Source: Streptomyces acidiscabies (GTDB taxonomy: Bacteria > Actinomycetota > Actinomycetes > Streptomycetales > Streptomycetaceae). Taken from it: a DNA stretch of 64,000 bases. The stretch is taken from contig NZ_JAGJBY010000001.1 in assembly GCF_020010905.1 (NCBI RefSeq), forward strand, positions 1,260,001-1,324,000. Direction: 5' to 3'. A program made the position numbers and the translations under genes. Under the pieces are notes generated by a model. It saw only the letters and a list, made by a program, of their open reading frames with translations, was not told the origin of the DNA and made no database searches. The stretch's first letter is position 1. Each line of letters starts with the position of its first letter. Below are positions 7,137 through 16,267 of the stretch, in pieces.

Positions 7137-10100
7137 ATGAAGCGTCAGAGCGGAACGGCGCGCTGGAGAGGTGGCGGACTGGCCGCGCTCCTGGCCGTGC
7201 TCGCGTTGCTCCTGTCCTGGTTGCCCCCGGTGTGGGTGGCGACGGCGGCGGCTGTCCCGGCGGGGTCGGAGTATCCGGCGAGCTGGTCGGTCAGCGGTAA
7301 CACCGCGACCGGCACCACGCCGAGCGGGGTCGTGGTCACCGCGACCGTCTCCGGGCCGGTGAACGCGCCGACGCAGGGCGACATCATCTTCACCGGTACC
7401 CGTCCGGCGTACCTCCCGAGCGGTACGTCGGCGTTGAGTCTCGCTATCCAGAACTGCACCAACACCGCGACGAACGGCTGCGGTTCGATCACCTACACGT
7501 TCTCCCAGCCCGTGAAGACACCGGTCTTCTATGTGGGTGCGGTGGGCGCGTACACCAGCTCGACCTCCGTGGTCACCTACCACGATCACCCGGTCACGCT
7601 CGCGTCCGGCACCTTCAGCCTGGACTCGGCCGGTTCGCAGAGCTCCCGCATGGGGATCTCGAACAGCTCCAGGACGGTGGGGATCGTCAACCCGCAGCAG
7701 TACGTGGGCGGCCCCCTCGGGGACGGGGGGAGCTGCTCCACCTTCGGCTGCGGCGCCTACGACGTCGCGACGACGACACCGACGATCACCAGTCTGACCC
7801 TGTACTACGGGTACGAGGGCAGCGGCAACAACATCGACGGGTTCAACCAGATCCTCGGTATCACCCCCGCCAAGACCTCCCTCTCCCTCACCAAGTCCGC
7901 CTCCCCGAGCCAGATCTCCAAGGCCGGGGACACGGTCACGTACTCGTACCAGGTGACTAATACCGGAGAGGTAGACGTCTCCAACCCGAGGATCAACGAG
8001 TCCTCGTTCTCAGGTACGGGTACCAAGCCGTCGGTCTCCTGTCCCACCGGGAGCCTCGGCGTCGGCGCCTCGGTGACCTGCACCGTCACCTATACGGCGA
8101 CCCAGGCGGACGTCGACGCGGGCAGGGTCACCAACACCGCGACGGCGACGGCGACACCGCCGAGCGGCATGACCGCGCCGACGTCGAACTCCTCGACGGC
8201 GACGGTGAACGTCTCGCAGAATCCGGCGTTGTCCGTGCAGAAGACGGTTGCCGAGACGGGCGACCTGAACGCCGGGCAGACGCTGCACTACTCGTTCAAG
8301 GTCACCAACACCGGTAACGTCACGCTGAGTCCGACGCGGATCAACGAGACCGCGTTCACCGGCAGCGGTGGCACTCCCACGGTCACCTGCCCCAACGTGC
8401 AGCTGGCGCCCGGCACTTCGCTGACCTGTACGGCGTCCTACACGGTGACGCAGGCGGACGTCGACGCGGGGACGATCTCCAACACCGCGACCGCGACCGG
8501 CACTCCGCCGAACAACGGCACGCCCGTCACCTCCACCCCGTCGACCGTGGTCGTGCCGTTCACGGCCAAGCCGGCGCTGACGGTGGCGAAGTCGGCGGAC
8601 AAGCAGAACGTCGTCGTCGGTGACGTGATCACGTACTCGTACAAGGTCACCAACACCGGCAACGTGACGATGCGGAACGTCTCCGTCGCGGAGGGCACCT
8701 TCTCCGGCAGCGGCACCAGGCCGACGCCCTCGTGCCCGGCCGCCGCGGGCTCCATGGCGCCCGGCGCCTCGGTGACGTGCACGGCGACGTACACCGTCAC
8801 GCAGGCGGATGTGGACGCCGGGAAGATCGACAACGCGGCGACGGCCACAGGTACACCCCCGACCGGAGGTACCCCGGTCTCCTCACCCCCGGGTACTACG
8901 ACGGTGACGACGTCCCAGAAACCCGCGCTGACGGTGGTCAAGTCGTCCGACCGTACGGACCTGGTGGCCGGTCAGACGGTGACGTACTCCTTCAGAGCTA
9001 CGAACACCGGGAACGTCACCCTCAAGAACGTCACCGTCAAGGAGGGGGCCTCCAGCGGTACGGGGACCATGTCGGCGGTCTCCTGCCCGGCCGCCGCGAG
9101 TTCGCTGGCGCCGGGGGCGTCGGTGACGTGTACGGCGACCTACACGGTCACGCAGGCGGACGTGGACGCCGGGAAGCTCACCAACGCCGCGACCGCGACG
9201 GGCGTTCCGCCGGGGACGACCACGCCGGTGGAGTCGCCGAGTTCGCCGAACACGATCACCGGGACGCAGAAGCCCGCGCTGACCGTCGTGAAGTCGGCGG
9301 ACCGTACGGACCTGGTCGTCGGCCAGACGGTGACGTACTCCTACAGAGCTACGAACACCGGCAACGTCACCATCACGAATCTCGCCGTCCAGGAGAGCGG
9401 GTTCTCCGGCTCCGGGACGCTGTCGGCGATCACGTGCCCGAGCAACTGGCTCGCGCCGGGCGCGTCGACGACGTGTACGGCGACCTACACGGTGACCCAG
9501 GCCGACGTGGACGCCGGGAAGCTCACCAACTCGGCGACGGTGTCGGGGACGCCGCCCAATACCTCCACGCCGATCACCTCACCCCCTGGTACTACGACGG
9601 TGACGGGTACGCAGAAGCCCGCGCTGACCGTCGTGAAGTCCGCGGACCGGACGAACCTGGTCCTCGGGCAGACGGTCACCTACTCGTTCAAGGTGACCAA
9701 CACCGGCAACGTCACCATGAAGAACATCGAGGTGAAGGACAGCGACTTCACCGGCAGCGGGACGCTCTCCGCGATCTCCTGCCCGGCCACGACGCTGGCG
9801 CCGGACGCCTCGACGACGTGTACGGCGACGTACACCGTCACGCAGGCCGATGTGGACGCGGGGACGATCTCCAACTCCGCGACGGTGAACGGCACTCCGC
9901 CGAACAGCACCACCCCGGTCGACTCGCCGCCGTCCACGACGACGGTGCCCGGGACGCGGACGCCGTCGCTGACGGTGGAGAAGTCGGCGGACCGTACGGA
10001 CCTGGTCGTCGGGCAGACGGTGACGTACTCGTTCAAGGTGACGAACATCGGGAACGTGACGCTCAAGAACGTTGCGGTGCAGGAGGGTTCGTTCTCGGGT

Positions 10101-13100
10101 ACGGGCGCGATGTCGGCCATCTCCTGCCCTGCCGGGGCGAGTTCGCTGGCGCCGGGTGCGGCGGTGACGTGTACGGCGACGTACGTCGTCACCCAAGCGG
10201 ACGTGGATTCCGGCAAGTTGACCAACACGGCGACCGCGAACGGCGTACCGCCGGGGACGACCACGCCGATCACCTCGCCTCCCAGCCCGCCCAACACGAT
10301 CACCGGCACGCAGAAACCGGGGATGACGACGACGAAGGCCGCCGACAAGACCTCGGTGGTCCTCGGGGACGTCATCACGTACACCTTCACGGTGACGAAC
10401 ACCGGCAACGTCACGCTGTCCAACGTCGGTGTGGACGAAGGGGAGTTCAGCGGTACGGGGACGATGTCGAGCCCGGTCTGTTCGGCCGGAGCGAAGTCGC
10501 TGGCGCCGGGCGCGTCGGTGACATGTACGGCGACGTACACGGTCACCCAGGCCGACGTGGACGCCGGGAAGATCACCAACTCCGCGACCAGCAAGGGCGT
10601 TCCGCCGGGGTCGACCACGCCGGTCACCTCGCCGCCGGGGACGACCACGGTGAACGTGGACCAGAAGCCGTCGCTCAAGCTGGAGAAGTCGGCCGACCGG
10701 ACGGACCTGGTCGCCGGGCAGACGGTGACGTACTCGTTCAAGGTCACCAACACCGGGAACGTCACGATGAAGGACGTCTCGGTGAAGGAGGGCACCTTCA
10801 GCGGTACGGGGACGATGTCCGCGATCACGTGCCCGGGTGGCTCGCTGGCGCCGGGCGCCTCGGTGACCTGCACCGCCACCTACGTCGTCACCCAGGCGGA
10901 CGTGGACGCGGGCAAGGTCACCAACTCGGCGACCCCCACGGGTACACCCCCTGGTAGTACGACACCTCAGGACTACCCCCCAGGTACTACGACCCTGACC
11001 GGTACCCAGACGCCGGCCCTCACGGTGGTCAAGACCGCCGACCGTACGGACCTGGTGCTGGGGCAGACGGTGACGTACTCCTTCAAGGCGACCAACACGG
11101 GCAACGTGACGATCAAGGACGTCACGATCAAGGAGGGGGACTTCAGCGGTACGGGTACCCTCTCCGCGCCCGTCTGCCCCGACGCGGCGAAGTCGCTCGC
11201 GCCCGGTGCCTCGGTGACCTGTACGGCGACGTACACCGTCACGCAGGCCGATGTGGACGCGGGGACGATCTCCAACACCGCGACGGGGAGCGGGACTCCG
11301 CCGAACACCACGACGCCGGTCACCTCGACGCCGTCCACGGCGAAGGTGCCGGGGACGCCGACGCCGTCGCTGACGGTCGCCAAGTCGGCGGACCGTACGG
11401 ACCTGGTCGCCGGGCAGACCGTCACCTACTCCTTCAAGGTGACCAACACCGGGAACGTCACGCTGAAGAGCATCGCCGTCAAGGAGGGCGACTTCAGCGG
11501 TACGGGGACGATGTCGGCGGTGACCTGCCCGGGCGGGTCGCTGGCGCCGGGTGCGGCGGTGACGTGTACGGCTACCTATGTCGTCACCCAAGCCGACGTG
11601 GACGCGGGCAAGTCGACCAACACCGCGACCGCGACCGGCGTACCGCCGAACACGACCACGCCCGTCGAGTCGCCGCCCAGCCCGCCCAGCACGATCACCG
11701 GGTCGCAGAAACCCGGGCTGAAGGTGGAGAAGACGGCCGACAAGACGCTGGTGGTCCTCGGGGACGAGGTCACCTACACCTTCACGGTGACCAACACCGG
11801 GAACGTGACGGTCAAGGACGTCTCGGTGAAGGAGGGGGACTTCAGCGGTACGGGTACCCCCTCGGCGATCGTGTGCGCGGACGGTGCGAAGTCGTTGGCG
11901 CCGGGGGCTTCGGTGACGTGTACGGCGACGTACACGGTGACCCAGGCCGACGTGGACTCGGGGAAGATCACCAACTCGGCTACCACTACTGGCGTACCTC
12001 CGCAGGGGGATACGCCGGTCACCTCGCCGCCGGGGACGACCACGGTGAACGTGGACCAGAAGCCGGGCCTCAAGGTGGAGAAGTCGGCCGATCGTACGGA
12101 CCTGGTGGTCGGGCAGACGGTGACGTACTCGTTCAAGGTGACGAACACGGGCAACGTCACGCTCAAGAGCGTTGCCGTGCAGGAGGGTTCGTTCTCCGGT
12201 TCAGGGACGATGTCGGCTATCTCCTGTCCTGCCGGGGCGAGTTCGCTGGCGCCGGGGGCCGTGGTGACGTGTACGGCGACGTACGTCGTCACGCAGGCCG
12301 ATGTGGATGCGGGGGAGGTCACCAACTCGGCTACCACTACCGGCGTACCTCCGCAGGGGGACACTCCGGTCACCTCGCCGCCGAGCACTCCCAGCACGAT
12401 CACCGGGACGCAGACGCCGGGGCTGAAGGTCGACAAGGTCGCCGACCGGACGGATCTGGTGGCGGGTGAGACCGTCACGTACTCGTTCAAGGTGACCAAC
12501 ACCGGGAACGTCACGATGACGAACGTCGGTGTGAAGGAAGGGGAGTTCAGCGGTACGGGGGAGCTGTCCGGGATCACGTGTCCGGACGCGGCGAAGTCGG
12601 TGGCGCCGGGTGGCTCGGTGACCTGCACTGCTACCTACGTAGTCACGCAGGACGACGTGGACGCGGGGAAGATCACCAACTCCGCTACTCCTACGGGTAC
12701 GCCGCCTAATACCACCACTCCGCAGGACTACCCCCCAGGTACGTCAACCCTGACGGGTACGCCCAAGCCGGGGCTGAAGGTGGAGAAGACCGCCGACAGG
12801 ACCGGGCTGGTCGCGGGGGAGACGGTGACGTACTCCTTCAAGGCGACGAACACGGGCAACGTCACGCTGAAGAACGTCTCCGTCAAGGAGGGCACGTTCA
12901 GCGGTACGGGGACCATGTCGGCGATCACCTGTCCTGCTGGGGCGAAGTCGCTGGTGCCGGGTGCCTCGGTGACCTGCACGGCCACGTACGTCGTGACCCA
13001 AGGCGACGTGGACGCTGGCAAGTTGAGCAACACGGCGACCGGGACCGGCGTACCGCCGAACACCACCACGCCGATCACCTCTCCGCCGAGCGACCCCAGC

Positions 13101-14657
13101 ACGATCACCGGTACGCAGACGCCGGGGCTCAAGGTCGAGAAGTCGGCCGACAAGTCGGATCTCGTCGTGGGGGAGACGGTGACGTACTCGTTCAAGGCGA
13201 CCAACACCGGGAACGTCACGCTGAAGAACGTCGCCATCCAGGAGGGGGACTTCAGCGGTACGGGGAAGGTGTCGGCGATCGACTGTCCGGATGCGGCGAA
13301 GTCGCTGGCGCCCGGGGCTTCGGTGACCTGCACGGCTACGTACGTCGTCACTCAAGCCGACGTCGACGCGGGCAAGGTGACCAACACCGCGACGGGTACC
13401 GGGGTTCCGCCGAACACGACGACCCCGATCACCTCTCCGCCGACCTCGCCGAACACGATCACCGGTACGCAGACGCCGGGGCTGAAGGTCGAGAAGTCGG
13501 CCGACAAGGCGGAGTTGGTGGCCGGCGAGACCATCACGTTCTCGTTCAAGGCGACGAACACCGGGAATGTGACGCTGGCCGATATCGCCGTCGTCGAAGG
13601 GGAGTTCAACGGCACGGGTACCTTGTCCGAGCCCTCTTGCCCCGACGGTGCGAAGTTGTTGGCGCCGGGGGTCTCCGTGATCTGCACGGCCACGTACGTC
13701 GTTACCCAAGGCGACGTCGACGCCGGGCAGTTGGCGAACTCCGCGACCGTTACGGGCGAGCCGCCGCTCGGTGGTGACCCGGTGACCTCGCCGCCGGGGA
13801 CGACCAAGGTGCCGGCCGATGTGAAGCCGGGGCTGAAGGTCGTGAAGTCGGCGGACAAGGTGAAGCTGGTGCTGGGCGAGACGATCACGTACTCGTTCGT
13901 CGTCACGAACACCGGGAACGTCACGATGAAGGAAGTCGCCGTCCAGGAAGGGGAGTTCACCGGGTCCGGCATGCTGTCCGAGGTGTCCTGCCCGGACGGG
14001 GTGAAGTCGCTCGCGCCGGGTGTCTCGGTGACCTGCACGGCGACCTACGTCGTCACCCAGGACGATGTGGACGCCGGGAAGATCTCCAACTCCGCGACTG
14101 TGACCGGGGTTCCGCCGACCGGGCCGAACACGCCGGTCACCTCGCCGCCGGGTACGACCACGGTTCCGACGGATCTCAAGCCGGGGCTGTCCGTGGAGAA
14201 GTCGGCGTCGCCGGACCGTTCTGTGAAGGCCGGTGAGACGATCACGTACTCGTTCCTGCTGGCCAACACGGGGAACGTGACGTTGCTCGATGTTCGGCCG
14301 GTGGAGGGCGAGTTCACCGGGACCGGCAAGGTGTCGCCGATCAACTGCCCTGACGGGGCTGCGAAGTTGATTCCTGGGCAGCGGGTTACGTGTACGGCGA
14401 CGTACGAAGTGACCGAGGCCGACGCGAAGTCCGGCAAGCTCAGCAATGCGGCGACCGGTACGGCGCGGGTCCCTGGTGGCGGTACGCCACCGGTGCCGCC
14501 GACCTCGACGGTCACGGTGACGACTGTGCCGCCTGCGACGCCGGAACTCCCGGAAACGGGCGATGAGTTCGACCCGTTGCTGATCGGGTTGGCGGTGTCG
14601 CTGGCTGCGGCGGGTGGGGGGCTGTTGTTGGCGGTGCGCCGCCGACGCGGCGAGTAG
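7137..14657 (+). CDS. Giant DUF11-repeat surface protein with LPETG sortase signal
   Basis: The protein has 2506 residues. The ATG at 7137 is preferred over the adjacent TTG (7134) because GGGAG lies 6 bp upstream. A signal peptide (MKRQSGTARW..., hydrophobic to about residue 35) precedes an N-terminal domain of about 200 residues with NCTN...GCGS and CSTFGCGAYD cysteines. Nineteen DUF11/CARDB-like beta repeats of about 117 residues follow, each with TVTYSFKVTNTGNVT, a single SCP cysteine, SLAPGASVTCTATY and VTQADVDAG. The C-terminus is LPETG (residues 2471-2475), a hydrophobic helix and RRRRGE, a sortase cell-wall signal. It should form a long stalk on the wall, possibly an adhesin. Streptomyces class E sortases usually see LAXTG, so LPETG is notable. 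Confidence 0.9.
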   Translation: MKRQSGTARWRGGGLAALLAVLALLLSWLPPVWVATAAAVPAGSEYPASWSVSGNTATGTTPSGVVVTATVSGPVNAPTQGDIIFTGTRPAYLPSGTSALSLAIQNCTNTATNGCGSITYTFSQPVKTPVFYVGAVGAYTSSTSVVTYHDHPVTLASGTFSLDSAGSQSSRMGISNSSRTVGIVNPQQYVGGPLGDGGSCSTFGCGAYDVATTTPTITSLTLYYGYEGSGNNIDGFNQILGITPAKTSLSLTKSASPSQISKAGDTVTYSYQVTNTGEVDVSNPRINESSFSGTGTKPSVSCPTGSLGVGASVTCTVTYTATQADVDAGRVTNTATATATPPSGMTAPTSNSSTATVNVSQNPALSVQKTVAETGDLNAGQTLHYSFKVTNTGNVTLSPTRINETAFTGSGGTPTVTCPNVQLAPGTSLTCTASYTVTQADVDAGTISNTATATGTPPNNGTPVTSTPSTVVVPFTAKPALTVAKSADKQNVVVGDVITYSYKVTNTGNVTMRNVSVAEGTFSGSGTRPTPSCPAAAGSMAPGASVTCTATYTVTQADVDAGKIDNAATATGTPPTGGTPVSSPPGTTTVTTSQKPALTVVKSSDRTDLVAGQTVTYSFRATNTGNVTLKNVTVKEGASSGTGTMSAVSCPAAASSLAPGASVTCTATYTVTQADVDAGKLTNAATATGVPPGTTTPVESPSSPNTITGTQKPALTVVKSADRTDLVVGQTVTYSYRATNTGNVTITNLAVQESGFSGSGTLSAITCPSNWLAPGASTTCTATYTVTQADVDAGKLTNSATVSGTPPNTSTPITSPPGTTTVTGTQKPALTVVKSADRTNLVLGQTVTYSFKVTNTGNVTMKNIEVKDSDFTGSGTLSAISCPATTLAPDASTTCTATYTVTQADVDAGTISNSATVNGTPPNSTTPVDSPPSTTTVPGTRTPSLTVEKSADRTDLVVGQTVTYSFKVTNIGNVTLKNVAVQEGSFSGTGAMSAISCPAGASSLAPGAAVTCTATYVVTQADVDSGKLTNTATANGVPPGTTTPITSPPSPPNTITGTQKPGMTTTKAADKTSVVLGDVITYTFTVTNTGNVTLSNVGVDEGEFSGTGTMSSPVCSAGAKSLAPGASVTCTATYTVTQADVDAGKITNSATSKGVPPGSTTPVTSPPGTTTVNVDQKPSLKLEKSADRTDLVAGQTVTYSFKVTNTGNVTMKDVSVKEGTFSGTGTMSAITCPGGSLAPGASVTCTATYVVTQADVDAGKVTNSATPTGTPPGSTTPQDYPPGTTTLTGTQTPALTVVKTADRTDLVLGQTVTYSFKATNTGNVTIKDVTIKEGDFSGTGTLSAPVCPDAAKSLAPGASVTCTATYTVTQADVDAGTISNTATGSGTPPNTTTPVTSTPSTAKVPGTPTPSLTVAKSADRTDLVAGQTVTYSFKVTNTGNVTLKSIAVKEGDFSGTGTMSAVTCPGGSLAPGAAVTCTATYVVTQADVDAGKSTNTATATGVPPNTTTPVESPPSPPSTITGSQKPGLKVEKTADKTLVVLGDEVTYTFTVTNTGNVTVKDVSVKEGDFSGTGTPSAIVCADGAKSLAPGASVTCTATYTVTQADVDSGKITNSATTTGVPPQGDTPVTSPPGTTTVNVDQKPGLKVEKSADRTDLVVGQTVTYSFKVTNTGNVTLKSVAVQEGSFSGSGTMSAISCPAGASSLAPGAVVTCTATYVVTQADVDAGEVTNSATTTGVPPQGDTPVTSPPSTPSTITGTQTPGLKVDKVADRTDLVAGETVTYSFKVTNTGNVTMTNVGVKEGEFSGTGELSGITCPDAAKSVAPGGSVTCTATYVVTQDDVDAGKITNSATPTGTPPNTTTPQDYPPGTSTLTGTPKPGLKVEKTADRTGLVAGETVTYSFKATNTGNVTLKNVSVKEGTFSGTGTMSAITCPAGAKSLVPGASVTCTATYVVTQGDVDAGKLSNTATGTGVPPNTTTPITSPPSDPSTITGTQTPGLKVEKSADKSDLVVGETVTYSFKATNTGNVTLKNVAIQEGDFSGTGKVSAIDCPDAAKSLAPGASVTCTATYVVTQADVDAGKVTNTATGTGVPPNTTTPITSPPTSPNTITGTQTPGLKVEKSADKAELVAGETITFSFKATNTGNVTLADIAVVEGEFNGTGTLSEPSCPDGAKLLAPGVSVICTATYVVTQGDVDAGQLANSATVTGEPPLGGDPVTSPPGTTKVPADVKPGLKVVKSADKVKLVLGETITYSFVVTNTGNVTMKEVAVQEGEFTGSGMLSEVSCPDGVKSLAPGVSVTCTATYVVTQDDVDAGKISNSATVTGVPPTGPNTPVTSPPGTTTVPTDLKPGLSVEKSASPDRSVKAGETITYSFLLANTGNVTLLDVRPVEGEFTGTGKVSPINCPDGAAKLIPGQRVTCTATYEVTEADAKSGKLSNAATGTARVPGGGTPPVPPTSTVTVTTVPPATPELPETGDEFDPLLIGLAVSLAAAGGGLLLAVRRRRGE
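7869..14520 (+). repeat. 19 tandem about 350-bp coding repeats (DUF11-like)
   Basis: The repeats were counted by the VTQADVDAG-type motif, which occurs 19 times with variants (ATQADVDAG in the first, VTEADAKSG in the last). Neighbouring units look closely similar at DNA level, for example in 10000-13500. This suggests expansion by unequal recombination and makes copy number prone to change or assembly error. Confidence 0.9.
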
Positions 14658-14670
14658 TAACCGCTTGAGA

Positions 14671-14704
14671 AACGGGGCGTCTGCCGGGTGGCGGGCGCCC
14701 CGTT
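14671..14704 (+). terminator. Rho-independent-like hairpin after surface protein
   Basis: AACGGGGCG (14671-14679) pairs perfectly with CGCCCCGTT (14696-14704) across a 16-nt loop, 14 bp after the stop codon. There is no T tract, as is common in Streptomyces. It may also end transcription of the convergent DUF397 genes. Confidence 0.65.
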
Positions 14705-14722
14705 CGGCGTTGGGGGGCAGGG

Positions 14723-14929
14723 TCAGAGGAGGTGGTCGGCTTTGCCGGCTTTGATTTCGAGGATGAGAGCGCGGAGGGCTTCGCGGGTGTCGGTGAGGGG
14801 GGTGTCCTCTTGTCCGGCGACGGCGATGTAGGCGTTGCCTGAGGCGTCGGTGCCGAGCCGGAAGCAGTTGTTGCCCTCACCGCAGAAGGGGGCTTCCCAG
14901 GTGATGTCGGTGTGCGTGAAGGGCCTCAT
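14723..14929 (-). CDS. DUF397 small protein, copy 1
   Basis: A 68-residue protein with the DUF397 pattern: ITWEAPFCGEGNNCFRLGTD, then YIAVAGQEDTPLTDTREALRALI. DUF397 proteins are small partners of WhiJ-like XRE regulators in Streptomyces; in the best studied loci they are thought to modulate the regulator. This copy differs from the adjacent one by a longer N-terminus (MRPFTHTD) and by GEGNN instead of QEGSN. A weaker ribosome-binding region than copy 2 is possible. It lies third in the XRE-DUF397-DUF397 unit. Confidence 0.8.
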   Translation of the reverse strand: MRPFTHTDITWEAPFCGEGNNCFRLGTDASGNAYIAVAGQEDTPLTDTREALRALILEIKAGKADHLL

Positions 14930-15038
14930 ATACGCACGGTACTCGTGGAGTTGGTGGCTCGCAGGAGTGCAGGACGGCATACCCGGCGCTGGGGCGGGGT
15001 GTCTGCCGGGTGGCGGGCTCCCCGCCCGGTGCTGGGGG

Positions 15039-15233
15039 TTAGAGGAGGTGGTCGGCTTTGCCGGCTTTGATTTCGAGGATGAGGGAGCGGAGGGCTTCGC
15101 GGGAGTCGGTGAGGGGGGTGGCTTCCTGACCGGCGACGGCGATGTAGGCGTTTCCTGAAGCGTCGGTGCCGAGGCGGAAGCAGTTGCTGCCTTCCTGGCA
15201 GAAGGGGTCTTCCCAGGTGATGTTGTCAGGCAT
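15039..15233 (-). CDS. DUF397 small protein, copy 2
   Basis: A 64-residue protein, MPDNITWEDPFCQEGSN..., nearly identical to copy 1 downstream. It begins 6 bp after the stop of the XRE regulator gene and is clearly co-transcribed with it. As the copy next to its partner it is probably the ancestral one. It carries a conserved pair of cysteines (FCQEGSNCF) seen in both copies. Confidence 0.85.
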   Translation of the reverse strand: MPDNITWEDPFCQEGSNCFRLGTDASGNAYIAVAGQEATPLTDSREALRSLILEIKAGKADHLL

Positions 15234-15239
15234 GGTTCC

Positions 15240-16091
15240 TCAGAGTTCGCGGGCGACGGTGCGGATGAGGTCGCGTGAGGCTGCTGGTGGCAGCGCGGCG
15301 GCGTCCATCCAGTCCAGATGCGCACGATACTTCGTGAGTTGAGCCTCGGCGTCCGCAAATACCGGACCTTGTAGGGAGTCCAGTTGAACGGTGTCGAGTT
15401 GAGGGACGGGGCCGTGGGCGTATCCGATGGCGTGCCCGGCGCCGGGGAAGTCACCGACGGACATGGGGATGATCCGTACGTCGATCTCGTCCCGCTCGGA
15501 TAGTTCAGCGAGGTGCGTCAGCTGCTCCCGCGTGGCCTTGGTGCCGCCGAACTGCATGCGCAGGGCTGCCTCGTGTGTGTAGGCAAGGTAGGGGAGTGGG
15601 TCAGGGCGCTCGAACACCTGCTGGCGCGCCATCCGGTGGGCGACCCGCAGCTCCACTTCCAGCCTGCTGATCGACGGCAGTCCGGCGCCGAAGATGCCGC
15701 GTGCGTACTCCTCGGTCTGCAACAGGCCGGGAACATGCATGAATTGGACCGTCTGCAACCGCGTCGCGTGCCACTCCAACTCGGCGATGTCCAACAGGCC
15801 TGCGGGCAGGGTGCCTCGGTACTCCTCCCACCAACCGCGTTCCTTGTACTCGGCCATGGCGACCAGTGCGTTGACGTAACTCTCGTCCGTGCACTCGTAG
15901 TTGCAGGCCAGCGTGCGGACCCGGTCCGCCGAGAACGTGCGGATGCCCGACTCCATGTTGGACAGCCGGGTCCGGTCGATGCCGAGGAGTCCGGCGGCGT
16001 ACTCCGTGGTCTGCCCGGCCGCCGTCCGCATCTTCCGCAGCTCCATACCCAGACGCTTCTGCCGCTGAGTCGGCGTGTTCCTCGTGGCCAT
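15240..16091 (-). CDS. WhiJ-like XRE-family regulator (HTH + DUF5753)
   Basis: A 283-residue protein. The N-terminal helix-turn-helix (residues about 10-65) contains LGMELRKMRTAAGQTTEYAA and GIDRTRLSNMESG. The rest is the DUF5753 ligand or partner domain (YEEYRGTLPAGLLDIAELE, QFMHVPGLLQTEEYAR, RQQVFERPDPLPYLAYTHEAALR). Such proteins form loci with DUF397 proteins and an anti-sigma-like ATPase and act in developmental or antibiotic control (WhiJ, AbaA). Here the DUF397 genes follow and the ATPase gene is divergent, which is the full set. DNA target unknown. Confidence 0.9.
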   Translation of the reverse strand: MATRNTPTQRQKRLGMELRKMRTAAGQTTEYAAGLLGIDRTRLSNMESGIRTFSADRVRTLACNYECTDESYVNALVAMAEYKERGWWEEYRGTLPAGLLDIAELEWHATRLQTVQFMHVPGLLQTEEYARGIFGAGLPSISRLEVELRVAHRMARQQVFERPDPLPYLAYTHEAALRMQFGGTKATREQLTHLAELSERDEIDVRIIPMSVGDFPGAGHAIGYAHGPVPQLDTVQLDSLQGPVFADAEAQLTKYRAHLDWMDAAALPPAASRDLIRTVAREL

Positions 16092-16181
16092 GCTGCCCCT
16101 AACGCACGTGTGGTCGCCTCAAGTCTGCCGTGGGCAAGGTAACCGAGTCCAACACGGGTGGGGTAATTATTCGAGAATCGA

Positions 16182-16211
16182 TGGACAGTTAACGGAACAA
16201 CTCCCTACAGT
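16182..16211 (+). promoter_or_regulatory. Candidate sigma70-type promoter for the ATPase gene
   Basis: TGGACA (16182-16187) and TACAGT (16206-16211) are separated by 18 bp. They lie about 55 bp upstream of the GTG start at 16268 in the divergent region of the WhiJ-like locus. This is a consensus match only. Confidence 0.45.
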
Positions 16212-16267
16212 CGGTCATGGCTCAGTTACTGAGCCCCTCAATCCCCACGCACCACAAGGGAGTTGCC

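Larger units (their letters stand above)
14679..15233 (-). repeat. Tandem duplication of a DUF397 gene and its 3' flank
   Basis: The segment starting GTCTGCCGGGTGGCGGG occurs at 14679 and again at 15001. The two DUF397 genes that follow are nearly identical in DNA sequence over their whole length, about 316 bp apart. The copies differ in the first few codons and at scattered positions, so the duplication is fairly recent but not brand new. Confidence 0.85.

Noticed and set aside
8732..11591. Long alternative frames on both strands within the DUF11 repeats
   Set aside because: Periodic translation reflects the repeats themselves. Only the frame from 7137 has a signal peptide, domains and a sorting signal.
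7869..14520. Regular repeats considered as a CRISPR or satellite array
   Set aside because: The period is about 350 bp, the repeats are in frame across a single protein, and no short repeat-spacer pattern exists.
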